Source of the DNA: Lingula anatina
Taxonomy: Eukaryota > Brachiopoda > Lingulata > Lingulida > Lingulidae
Direction of reading: 5' to 3'
Assembly (NCBI RefSeq): GCF_001039355.2
Contig: NW_019773692.1
Coordinates: 87,809 to 151,808, forward strand
Length of the DNA stretch: 64,000 nucleotides
Positions within the stretch are counted from its first letter, which is position 1. Each line of letters begins with the position of its first letter. Under the pieces are notes generated by a model, which worked only from the letters and a program-made list of their open reading frames with translations, was not told the origin of the DNA and searched no databases. A program made the position numbers and the translations under genes. Of the stretch, positions 23,675 to 34,882 are shown piece after piece.

Positions 23675-26600
23675 ATGAGTTGTGCCAAGGAAGACGTGGC
23701 AGGACAGCTACACCAGTGGGCCTTGGAGGAGATGCATTTCAGACCCCAGGGAAGACATGTCAACTCCAAACTCCCCTCTGTTGATGATTTCAGAAAGTAT
23801 GATAACAGTGTTTTATCTCAGGCATGTAGCCCGGGGGGGGTGGGGGGGGGTGTTGAAAAAAAAAAAAAACCCTTTTGCCAGAAAAAGGTCCCTTCTGGAT
23901 CTAGGTACACAAATGATTCATGGAAAAAGGTCCACATTTTCAGGAAAAGAATCCCCCTTTTGAAATTGCTGGCTACAGGCCTGTATCTGGACGTTGATAT
24001 TAACATTTGGAACTAGTATTTGAGTTATTTATGAAATTAAATAATTAAATAAGCCATTCATTTTACTAGGTAAAGAGTTCTTATTGTTATCTAAATATTA
24101 ACAATATATTTAAGGGTGGACGCTTCTGTATCATGAATACTTGCAAGTTGTATATACTAGTAATCCATTAGCTTTTTAATATGATTTATGTTTTGTTTAT
24201 ATTCCAGCATATGTCGGGGTCAAATGGTTGACATCTGGAAGTTTGTCATACAACATGTGTATTCAGCACAGTGAGTTCATGGCAACCTATCCCAGGGTTC
24301 TTTACTCTAGCTGTCTCTTGAAATTGTATAATATTAGTAGGAATTTCTGGGAAAAATGTTTTTTAAAATAGAATATCTTCTGGTGAAAAATTGTTACAGA
24401 GTGAAAAAAATAGTGTGGTATGGACACAAAGTGTTCTAAGTTGAAGAAAATGCAAATGTTTTGTATTTAAAATATGTGTAATCTGTCAATATCTGTTTAC
24501 TTTTATTTGTTAATCTTTGACTTTTCCAGAACTGTGCAGAAAGTTAAAGGAAACCTTGCCCTGTATCCTTGTCCTGTATTGACATACATGTAAATGAAAC
24601 TTTCTTTTTACATGAATTAGCTAGTAAGAATTATTATCACTGTTTCTTCATAACAAACCTATGGGTTTTTATCATTGACTTTTTTCTAGTGCCAAAGCCA
24701 CGCATGCACATGCACATGCATACACAGCTGTACATGATAATTCCATCATATCAAGTGCTGTAAATGTGGGTTTGATTCCACTATGATATGCCCCAGTTTT
24801 AAGTAATATCAATCCCTTGACTGAGTATCCAGTAAGCACCAGCAGTTGTCCACCCTGTCGTACAGAGTGAAGTACCAAGGAACAGAGCAGTACTCTAGTG
24901 AGAGAGATGAACTTCTGGAGACCAAGAGAGCACTGACAGCTGAGCTAGCCAGCCTCAAGTCTGATGTTCATCATGTGGAGAGGGATCTAAGTAAACTGAA
25001 GAAGGACATTCTGGGCACAGGTTAGTAGCTGGTGTAGTAAGAAGTGTCCACTCTCGGCAGTATGGTACACAATTGTGTATTAGTTGTGAATAAAAATTTT
25101 AGCATGAAATAAAATACTAGTAATGCATAAAATTTTCAATCCATTAAGGCGAATTCAAAACACAAAAATATCTGTAATTAAATGTTTTATGTACCACTTT
25201 AACACTTCATAGCATGCAGTATATATGTTTAATATATTAATATTAAATAATTCTTTCTTTCTTTCTTTATTATTATTATAATTTTATTTTATTATTTATT
25301 TATTTTTTTTGAGAGGAGGGAGCATTTTCACATTGTGTAGCAAAGTGATATAGAAGCAGGGTAAATAATTTTCTTACTTGACATAACTTGATATTATATT
25401 GTATTTCCAAATGAAAAATAAGAAGGTTTTTTTAAATGACAAAGATTGCCTTCAGTTCTAATACTGTGATCTTCCAGAGCAAGCTTATAGGGAGTCGTGT
25501 ACAGCACTAGGAGAGTTACGTAGACGCAGTGCGCTACTGAAGGCGCACTCACAGCAGTGCGAGGAGCTGCATGATTGTTACCAAGAGTTTGAACGACGCA
25601 TGAACGGGAAAATTGAAAAGTACAAACAGTTGCAGAGGTGAGACATTCTTCTACCATCTTTTAGAGACTGTGTTTGTTTTTATTTTAAAATTTAACTTAT
25701 TTTCCTCTGTAAAATGAGTTTTATGGAGTAGGTTGAAAAGATTTATGTTTACATCTGTGAGAAAACAACTTTCAGAGGAGTAAAGATTGCATGTGATAAG
25801 TATATATTATTTTTCATCAGTTGTGCCACACTAGTCTAGTATTGTAATGTATTATTAGTTTAGTTTGCTTGGATTTGTCTTGTTTGCTGTGTACTGATAT
25901 CATGCACCTGACTTCAGCTATGGACACTGGAGGACAGACTTGCCTCCCAGGTTAGTTAGCATGCTATAACACTCCATTCTTAATCTTTAACATCTCCCCA
26001 CCTCCATATTATCACTATATTTACTTCTAAACTTGAACATCCTCCCCACCCCACCTCTTCTATATTAACACATACCTAACCACGTGTGGTACAGGTTTGC
26101 TTCCCAGAGGTTAGTTTGCATGCTGTAACACCCTTCCCCTCCTTATTCTGTTTAACACTCCACTAAGATACACTAACCTTCAGTATGGATTTAACTTTGG
26201 GGGTCCATGCTTGCCTCCTTGGTTAGTGTGCATTTAATAACACCCCGCCCCCTTTATTATACTCTGCTTAAAGACACCTAACCTCCAGTATAGGCACCAG
26301 GGATTCTGACATTCCTTCCAGGTTAATATACATGTGATAACAGTCTTATCCTAATCTGTAACACATCCTAAGATATATATCTGGCTCACATCTGTATTGA
26401 TATATGCATTACTGTAAAAAATTGAAAATTTTTATCACTTAATAATTAATATATCGTGAATTAATATATATGTGAATCCAACACAGCCTTATTAGGTGTT
26501 TGCAGTATGAGTAATATGTTTCGATGACTATTTTTAAAAATAATTACTATTTTGAAAAGAATATTAAATCATCAATGTTATGCTTCTGTGCTTTTTGGTA

Positions 26601-29600
26601 GATGAAGTATCTCTGTCTCTAAGCCAGCTTTTATTTGTCTGTCTGATTCTGAACTTTATGGATATAAAAAAAATGCCCATGTTACAGTATCCATATTGTT
26701 TTAAATTCTTCATATTCTATCAATACTCTATTAGATCTGTAGAAGTTTTCCATTTTTATGGAAATAGTAAGAATACTTTGTTAAAAAACACTTGTATAAA
26801 ACACCATGCTATAGCCATATGAATATGTATTTTTACATATTTCATTTTGTTTCCCATTGCAGTAAAGACTTTGTGGAGAGCACATTTTACAGCAGGAAGA
26901 GAGAAGAAGGAGAGAGGGAAGTAACAGCAGTGGAAGGGGCATGTGCTGTAAGAAAAACATTGGAAACATTTATCTTCATTCACAGAAGTCAAACTTTTCT
27001 TAAATTTTCTAATTTTTTATGAGGCCATTTCACCAATATTTTGAGTGTAATGACAACAAAAAAACAATTGACTTTGCTAACAAAAGTCAAATTTTTCTTG
27101 TATGTGCTCATTTTTCATGTAGTCAGATCATTCTTTTGCCCATGTTTGAAGTGTGAAGTTTTATAGCTTGAGTTGTTTTTATTATTTTCAGAAACATGTG
27201 CGTGAAACCTGTGACTCTATAGGTCAGTTTCTGCAGCAGGTGCTGCAGGGGTCATTTGGCAATGACAGAATCACTCTGTAAGTTTTCTTTGCTCATTTCT
27301 TAAAAGAACAGCAGGTGACACAATATTCTTATTATTATTCCTTGCACGTCAGTACTTACCCTCGCACAGTACATGTTATATTATAGAGCACAGAGGGGAT
27401 GGGGGGGGGGGGGTAAAATCAGCTAGAGGGTAAAGATAATTAACAGCTTTACCAGGTCTGACAGACATTTGAGCTGGTCAAGTTGACAGCAATATAGTGA
27501 GATATCTGTGGGAATGGTCCCTTAGTTACCCTCTCACAATACATATTATATTATATTATATTATATTATATTATATTATATTATATTATATTATATTATA
27601 TTATATTATATTATATTATATTATATTATATTATATTATATTATATTATATAGCACAGAGGAAGGACCTCCTGTGGAAAGACATAGAGGTGGTATTCTCA
27701 GAGTACCCAGTGAATCAGATAGTGACCTCCCTGGTCTCCAATACACAGTATTGTATTGTATCTATCACATATTATACTATATTATAGAGCACAGAGGAAG
27801 GACCTCCTGTGGAAAGACATAGAGATGGTATTCTCAGAGTACCCAGTGAATCAGATAGTGACCTCCCTGGTCTCCAATACACAGTATTGTATTGTATCTA
27901 ACACATATTATATTATATTATAGAGCACAGAGGAAGGACCTCCTGTGGAAAGACATAGAGATGGTATTCTCAGAGTACCCAGTGAATCAGATAGTGACCT
28001 CCCTGGTCTCCAACACACAGGAGTCGTCACTGTCTCTGAGGGAGAGGACGGCGAGAATTGACATCAGGAGGGATGTGGAGAAACTCAAGTAGGGTTCATT
28101 AATAATGATGAAAATTCAAACATCCTCCAAATCTAGACATTTGAATATCTTGTGTACAGTGGCAGTATCTTCTATTTGTTAGTAGGTTTTTCATTAGATT
28201 TTTAACTAAGGAGTAAGTCTGACCCAACCTAAAGAGGGAAGGTATCTTTGCTAAATTGATAAGATTCTCTTATTAAAATACTCAATGTCATTTTTCACTT
28301 AACTGTCCAGTGCCCTCCATATAACTACAAAACATATTGCATTATATATTTCAAATACTTAATATATATCCACAAGAGCTTTGTTGCAGGTTTAAGTATG
28401 AAGGCAATGGAAGGCTGACAGATGTGTCCTCGGCTCCATCTTTACTACAGAGTGTCCATCAACTGCTGGAGGTAGGCATCAGTGACCCGCACAGAATTTT
28501 GTTTATTTATTTATTTATTTATTTTTATTTCTGTGAGTATTATTTATCTAATTCTCCTTAGAAAATATGATGTGTGTTTAGTTTTTAACATGTTTATTCT
28601 GCAATCTCATTCACACTATTTTAAAATGTCTGCCCATGTAGCAGAGGTTAAGAATTTTAAATATCCATATTATCATCATCTTTGAAACTGAGATGCACTT
28701 TTTACAAAAGATGTTTGTGTGAACTTCAAAAACTGGTCTTGACAATAATGTTTACAAGAAAACTGTAAGTATCAAGATACAAGAGTTTTCTACAACTAGA
28801 AGAATGTTTGCCAAATTATAAGAGAAACTTGATGATTATGTCTACAGGAGTCCCAGTTGAATCACATCAAGAAATTTGTGGAGACAGAGAAACACAAGAA
28901 TCAGTGTGTGCGTATCCACCAGCAGTTAGAGCAGCTGAGGGCAGAGGTAGACCAGCAGTTTAAGTCCCAAATACAGGGTAACCCAGGGGCTCTGGACTTG
29001 GCCAGGTATCAATTTATATTTCTGAATTGTTTTGGAGGATTCTGGTGCTGAGACAAATACAACAACAGAGATGTTTCCTTGATCTTTGAATTTATGAGGA
29101 AATCCTAGGTTTTATAGCAGAGGCAGTGATGACTTTGAATTTTTAGAATCCATTTTTTTTCAACCACCGAGAGTTATATGATAGTTGGTGTTTTTAGGTC
29201 CTTGTTCGAGACAGAGCTGAGCGTGGCTGGATCAAGGGCAGCTCTTGCTTGCTTGGAGGACAGAAACACAGAGTTAAAACTCCGCGTCAGTCAGTCTGCT
29301 AAGGAGAAGGAGATTCTGCTTGCCAAATATCAGCAGATACAGGATTTTAGGAAATTGGCTGTAAGTCTGTGTTTTATTTTTATTTAACCCTGAGTTTTTT
29401 AGTATTTTATTTAACCCTGAGTTTTGAGTATTTTATCAAATAATTTTGATCTGTTGTTATGGTCATTACTCTGAATGATTGCCTCCCATAATTAATTATA
29501 TTTATCTCTCTGAAAATTCTATTTTTTGTTAAGACCAACATGTCCTTAGGTTGTATTCTTCAGTTTGATGCAAGGAAATTTGTAATCTTAATAAATAAAT

Positions 29601-32600
29601 AAATAATTGAATCTTTCAGTATCATGTGATGGATTTTAAGTTGTTTTGTGATCTATTAATATAACAGGACAGCAAGCAGGGAGTGATCAGAGTTCTGGTG
29701 AAACAGAACACTAATGCTGCCAGCAGATTGGCAGAGCAACAGATTGCGGTAGGTCTTTTATAATGATTTTATTCTCTATTCCCTTTACCTGGTTGGTAAG
29801 ACTGATTCATGTCCTGAAAAACTTAAATACCAGTATATGCTGTCACCCTGATAGTGATACTTTGTTATGCTTAACCATCTATATTTTCTTCTTGAAAATT
29901 CTGGTGTAATTCACTTTGTACTTAACTTTATCCTGACTGTATTTAGGTATTTCATGTTTTTCTTCAATTTTTCTTAACAACTGGTGTAATTATCTTTGTA
30001 CTGAAGTTTATACTGATTTTATTAAAGTATTTTATGTGCCTCTTGAATATTTCATGACAAATATTGTAAACAGCCAACCAGTTTTTACTTGTCTTCCTTT
30101 TCATCATAAAAAGCAAGCACTGACCAGCGAGTTAGTATACGAACAGTATATAAAATAAATATAATCTTCTCTTTCAGATCCAGCAGTATGTCCAAAGGTC
30201 ACTGTCCACCCATGAAGTGGACGTGAAGACCAATGTGACCCATCTTAAGGATCATGTTATTAAGGAGGTGGACGCCTTTGCCGCCCTGGCCTTGCCATAC
30301 CTTATGTACACTGTGTTAGAGAGGTGAGGAAAAAATTACTTCCCCCCCACACACACATACACTCACACACACACACACACATACACTCACACACACACAC
30401 ACACATACACTCACACACACACACACACATACACTCACACACACACACACATACACTCACACACACACACACACATACACTCACACAGGCACAGACTGTC
30501 ATAAGCAGTGAATCATCTGATTCATTGACTTGAATAAGAACATTAAACGGATTGCATATGATTTGTCTGTCTAGAAATATTTATGAATATCTTTTATATA
30601 GAGCTCAACCAGTTTTACTTGTCTCCCTTCTCATCACAAAAAAGCAAGCACTAACCAGTCAGTATTTATATATGTTATATCTGTTATTCATGCCATTCTA
30701 CACGCATACTTGTTTATTCCATATGTAATATCTGCTCATGTATATCAAATACATCTGACTGACTTGAGCTGTATCTGTTACTCATGTTGTTATCCATGCC
30801 ATGTTTATGTGTATATGCATGTCCCTGCAGTGCCCAGAAGTTAGCTGTGATTGACCTGTCCATCAACAGACTGACCGGTCCAGGTGCTGGCCACAACCAA
30901 CAGCTACAGCAGGTGCTCAACGCTCTGGAGTTTCCTGTCTTCAAGGTAGGAGAATTCAGTTAGTATTATTATGTAATAATAGACTGTTGGGGTACTATTA
31001 TTGAGCAGCTTTAATAGGCTTCTTTAATAAAATTATGTAGAAGGCAGAACTTGACATTTACATATATATGGAATATGGTAACCTTTGCTTTAGGCCTTGG
31101 TGCTATTTTGTGACCTTGACCCACTTAAACTATTGTTATATATCTGCCTAGGCTCCTGAGTGTCTCCTGCGGAAGGCCATGGAGGTGAAGATGGAGATAG
31201 ATGACATGAACGCCCAGCTTGAGAGCCATGAAGTGCTAGGCAGACTGCTGAGGGGGGCAGAGAGAGACCAGGCCCTCACTGTGGATCACATAGCAGGTGT
31301 GTTCATTGTGGTAGAGGTGACACTGCAGATTGTGTTGGGTGTGACACTGTGTATCACATAGCAGGTGTGTTCATTGTGGTAGAGGTGACACTACAGATTG
31401 TGTTGGGTGTGACACTGTGTATCACATAGCAGGTGTGTTCATTGTGGTAGAGGTGACACTGCAGATTGCATTGGATGAGACACATGAAATGGATGCCATA
31501 CTACAAATTTTGTTGGGTGTGAGACACTGCAAATTGTGTTTGGTGTGACATTCAAAATCTCGTTAGTTGTTACCAGTATGAACTGTATCTAGTATGTCTT
31601 TAAGTGTGTTTCTTAATAATGAATGAAGTATATTTTCCAGGATTATGCCAGGAAGTAGAAGAGAATGACAGGAAGCAACTGGATGCTTTATTACCAGTTC
31701 TGCAGAAAAGGATTTCCAGAGCAAGTCAGGCTTTAGCCGAGTGTCTTGAAGTGAAGGACTGTGTGCAAGCTTGGTGAGTCACGTGGTGGACTGAGCAGTG
31801 CAGTTGGTGATGGACAATATNNNNNNNNNNNNNNNNNNNNNNNNNNNNNNNNNNNNNNNNNNNNNNNNNNNNNNNNNNNNNNNNNNNNNNNNNNNNNNNN
31901 NNNNNNNNNNNNNNNNNNNNNNNNNNNNNNNNNNNNNNNNNNNNNNNNNNNNNNNNNNNNNNNNNNNNNNNNNNNNNNNNNNNNNNNNNNNNNNNNNNNN
32001 NNNNNNNNNNNNNNNNNNNNNNNNNNNNNNNNNNNNNNNNNNNNNNNNNNNNNNNNNNNNNNNNNNNNNNNNNNNNNNNNNNNNNNNNNNNNNNNNNNNN
32101 NNNNNNNNNNNNNNNNNNNNNNNNNNNNNNNNNNNNNNNNNNNNNNNNNNNNNNNNNNNNNNNNNNNNNNNNNNNNNNNNNNNNNNNNNNNNNNNNNNNN
32201 NNNNNNNNNNNNNNNNNNNNNNNNNNNNNNNNNNNNNNNNNNCACACACACATACACTCACACACACACACACACATACACTCACACAGGCACAGACTGT
32301 CATAAGCAGTGAATCATCTGATTCATTGACTTGAATAAGAACATTAAACGGATTGCATATGATTTGTCTGTCTAGAAATATTTATGAATATCTTTTATAT
32401 AGAGCTCAACCAGTTTTACTTGTCTCCCTTCTCATCACAAAAAAGCAAGCACTAACCAGTCAGTATTTATATATGTTATATCTGTTATTCATGCCATTCT
32501 ACACGCATACTTGTTTATTCCATATGTAATATCTGCTCATGTATATCAAATACATCTGACTGACTTGAGCTGTATCTGTTACTCATGTTGTTATCCATGC

Positions 32601-33934
32601 CATGTTTATGTGTATATGCATGTCCCTGCAGTGCCCAGAAGTTAGCTGTGATTGACCTGTCCATCAACAGACTGACCGGTCCAGGTGCTGGCCACAACCA
32701 ACAGCTACAGCAGGTGCTCAACGCTCTGGAGTTTCCTGTCTTCAAGGTAGGAGAATTCAGTTAGTATTATTATGTAATAATAGACTGTTGGGGTACTATT
32801 ATTGAGCAGCTTTAATAGGCTTCTTTAATAAAATTATGTAGAAGGCAGAACTTGACATTTACATATATATGGAATATGGTAACCTTTGCTTTAGGCCTTG
32901 GTGCTATTTTGTGACCTTGACCCACTTAAACTATTGTTATATATCTGCCTAGGCTCCTGAGTGTCTCCTGCGGAAGGCCATGGAGGTGAAGATGGAGATA
33001 GATGACATGAACGCCCAGCTTGAGAGCCATGAAGTGCTAGGCAGACTGCTGAGGGGGGCAGAGAGAGACCAGGCCCTCACTGTGGATCACATAGCAGGTG
33101 TGTTCATTGTGGTAGAGGTGACACTGCAGATTGCATTGGATGAGACACATGAAATGGATGCCGTACTACAAATTTTGTTGGGTGTGAGACACTGCAAATT
33201 GTGTTTGGTGTGACATTCAAAATCTCGTTAGTTGTTACCAGTATGAACTGTATCTAGTATGTCTTTAAGTGTGTTTCTTAATAATGAATGAAGTATATTT
33301 TACAGGATTATGCCAGGAAGTAGAAGAGAATGACAGGAAGCAACTGGATGCTTTATTACCAGTTCTGCAGAAAAGGATTTCCAGAGCAAGTCAGGCTTTA
33401 GCCGAGTGTCTTGAAGTGAAGGACTGTGTGCAAGCTTGGTGAGTCACGTGGTGGACTGAGCAGTGCAGTTGGTGATGGACAATATAAATGTTATATTCAC
33501 TGGCCTAATGACCAGTAAATTATTTAATATACTCTCTCTATATGATAAGATGTACCTTTGCACATTTGACTCTGGAAATTAATCTTCCATATTTCATACA
33601 TATCACGGTGACAGAAACACCTTTTGTGTGGTCTCTGCCATTTTAACAAATGTAAACACAATGCAAGGCTTACTGTAGTTGTAACACCAGCTTGTATTTG
33701 GGAGGTACCATGGATTTGGCCTGGACCATGCGGTTCAGCCTCACATGGCATTTTTAGTCTCTTTATTTAGTTAATAAAATAATTGATTTATTACTGAATA
33801 ATTCCAGGTGGGAGCAGCCCGCCCAGTATTTGGTGCCTTGGTTAAAGATACACGGTAGAACTTACCAGCAGTGGAGAGATCAGTGGACTGTGACTGTCAC
33901 AAAGTTAAGACAGTTACAAGTACAACAGCAGTGA
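23675..33934 (+). CDS. HAUS5: HAUS augmin-like complex subunit 5
   Basis: HAUS5 is a coiled-coil subunit of augmin, which recruits gamma-tubulin to spindle microtubules. Seventeen exons give 672 residues (human about 633): 23675-23796, 24208-24270, 24530-24562, 24866-25020, 25478-25637, 26863-26947, 27192-27277, 27924-28088, 28390-28471, 28848-29005, 29198-29360, 29668-29748, 30178-30323, 30831-30945, 31152-31296, 31641-31773, 33808-33934. The N-terminus (HQWALEEM, then [18 protein letters not shown] and TVQKVKGNL) and the C-terminus (WWEQPAQ...QWRDQW) match the family; the middle is rich in Glu, Gln, Leu and Lys as expected of coiled coils. All phases agree. Exons 14-16 occur again at 32632-33438 beyond an N gap. 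The start ATG has A at -3. Confidence 0.93.
25915..26345. repeat. Degenerate tandem repeat in HAUS5 intron 5
   Basis: Three or four diverged units of about 110-140 bp share a core resembling TGCCTCCCAGGTTAGTTAGCATG followed by ATAACACtCC-like sequence. No exon sequence is recognised in it. Confidence 0.5.
27397..27525. mobile_element. MITE-like fragment in reverse orientation
   Basis: Read on the minus strand it starts ACCATTCCCACAGATATCTCAC and continues with TTGCTGTCAACTTGACCAGC and GTCTGTCAGACC, matching the first half of the element at 6089-6300. It is bordered on both sides by copies of the sequence TTACCCTC.CACA.TACAT, so it seems to have inserted between duplicated units. Confidence 0.6.
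27541..27651. repeat. (ATATT)n pentanucleotide array
   Basis: About 22 nearly perfect 5-bp units directly precede the first long copy of the HAUS5 exon 8 acceptor. Confidence 0.96.
30342..30487. repeat. CA-rich repeat, unit about 27-28 bp of (CA)n TACACT
   Basis: Four to five units of CACACA... ending in ATACACT follow the donor of HAUS5 exon 13. The same repeat restarts at 32243 after the N gap. Confidence 0.93.
30345..31820. repeat. HAUS5 duplicated block, left copy (exons 14-16)
   Basis: It is near-identical to 32243-33484; for exons 14 and 15 the offset is 1801 bp. It contains exons 30831-30945, 31152-31296 and 31641-31773. It differs from the right copy mainly by two extra units at the exon 15 donor. 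It ends at the N gap. Confidence 0.88.
31281..31487. repeat. 68-70-bp tandem copies of the HAUS5 exon 15 donor
   Basis: The exon 15 end (GATCACATAGCAG, donor GTGTGT) and the following 55 or so intron bases occur three times, starting near 31281, 31351 and 31419. The right-hand haplotype has a single unit (33082 onward). Confidence 0.92.
31821..32242. other. Assembly gap (422 N)
   Basis: A run of N between the two copies of the HAUS5 exon 14-16 block. Any reading frame across it is meaningless. Confidence 0.99.
32632..33438 (+). CDS. HAUS5: HAUS5 exons 14-16, second copy
   Basis: Exons at 32632-32746, 32953-33097 and 33306-33438 encode the same protein as the left copy. Together they make 393 nt, divisible by three, and the block enters and leaves in phase 2, so here a real duplication would keep the frame. 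The N gap and the allele-like differences still favour a second haplotype. Exon 17 at 33808 follows this copy directly. Confidence 0.88.
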
Positions 33935-34250
33935 AATACCCAACTGTGACAGTCACAAAGTTAAGACAGTTACAAGTACAACAGCAGTGAAATACCTACT
34001 GTGACTGTCACAAAGTTAAGACAGTTACAAGTACAACAGCAGTGAAATACCCAACTGTGACAGTCACAAAGTTAAGACAGTTACAAGTACAACAGCAGTG
34101 AAATACCTACTGTGACTGTCACAAAGTTAAGACAGTTACAAGTACAACAGCAGTGAAATACCCAACTGTGACAGTCACAAAGTTAAGACAGTTACAAGTA
34201 CAACAGCAGTGAAATACCTACTGTGACTGTCACAAAGTTAAGACTGTTAC
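33886..34250. repeat. 53/54-bp array made from the HAUS5 coding end and stop codon
   Basis: The last coding bases ([12 protein letters not shown], stop TGA at 33932-33934) and about 12 following bases are repeated head to tail six more times. Two unit types alternate (AATACCCAACTGTGACAG and AATACCTACTGTGACTG), making a higher-order period of about 107 bp. The array would lie in the 3' UTR. Confidence 0.92.
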
Positions 34251-34882
34251 AAGTATAGTTACAAGTAATAATACCCCCTGTGAAGAGTTTTGTTACTAAA
34301 CTTGTCTAAAGTAGCAGAAACAGTGAGGAGAAATTGACCTTCACAAATGTATGTCAGCAATGTGATATTCAACAGTAAAAAAAAAAAAAGTCTGGGCTTA
34401 TTAATATAGTGTTTTTGCAAGAAATCTGTAGTCTATTAGGCAGGGCACTTGCCTGGAGTCACGGACTATTTATTTTGAGTCAGGGTTTTTGTGAACTATT
34501 TTCCCCACAATAAGAAACGGAGATGAGGACAAGTTTAAACTGTTGTATCCAAAAATATAACTTAAAATGAAACCAGTTTACATTTTCTGAGCAACAATTT
34601 TGCAGATTTTATTACATATGAAAATCAGTTGATCATTCCGACTATAAAATACACAAAAACTCAATAAAAACAATGGCAATGGCAATTGAAATTTGTTTAT
34701 TTATCCCTCCATTCATTATGACTATCATTTAGAACATAAAACCAATCGCCTTACCCAAGCTTTGAAATATACAACTTGTCCACCAATAGATAATATTTAA
34801 TAAATAAATAAACATTTGATGCATTTTATTTTGAAGAGCAAAACATCATTATGGCGAAATTGCTCTAATTGTTCTTGCTCTG
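33935..34882. other. Convergent intergenic/3' UTR region between HAUS5 and GPR89
   Basis: It holds the 3' array of HAUS5 and then AT-rich sequence. A possible HAUS5 polyadenylation signal is the AATAAA in ACTCAATAAAAAC near 34663. For GPR89 on the minus strand, an AATAAA (plus-strand TTTATT near 34824-34829) lies about 55 nt after its stop codon. The two 3' ends may overlap. Confidence 0.55.

Larger units (their letters stand above)
27379..27923. repeat. Extra copies of the HAUS5 exon 8 acceptor and 5' half
   Basis: The true exon 8 starts at 27924. Copies of its acceptor (TATTATAG) plus about 100 nt of exon stand with starts near 27653 and 27788 (period about 136 bp). A very short copy (TATAG then AGCACAGAGG) lies near 27387, cut off by a MITE fragment. 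The copies encode [10 protein letters not shown] and [17 protein letters not shown]. Only the last one continues into the rest of the exon. Confidence 0.9.

Noticed and set aside
23682-24016. Extension of HAUS5 exon 1 past 23796
   Set aside because: The frame runs into G and A homopolymers, whereas a donor at 23797 joins in phase to exon 2 encoding the conserved [12 protein letters not shown].
27497-27787. Open frame rich in Ile, Leu and Tyr
   Set aside because: It is the translation of the (ATATT)n array plus a copied piece of HAUS5 exon 8.
30302-30533. Open frames of Cys/Val or His/Thr repeats on the two strands
   Set aside because: Translations of the CA-rich repeat after HAUS5 exon 13.
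31726-32334. Several 170-180-codon open frames on both strands
   Set aside because: They consist almost entirely of unknown residues across the N gap at 31821-32242 and have no coding meaning.
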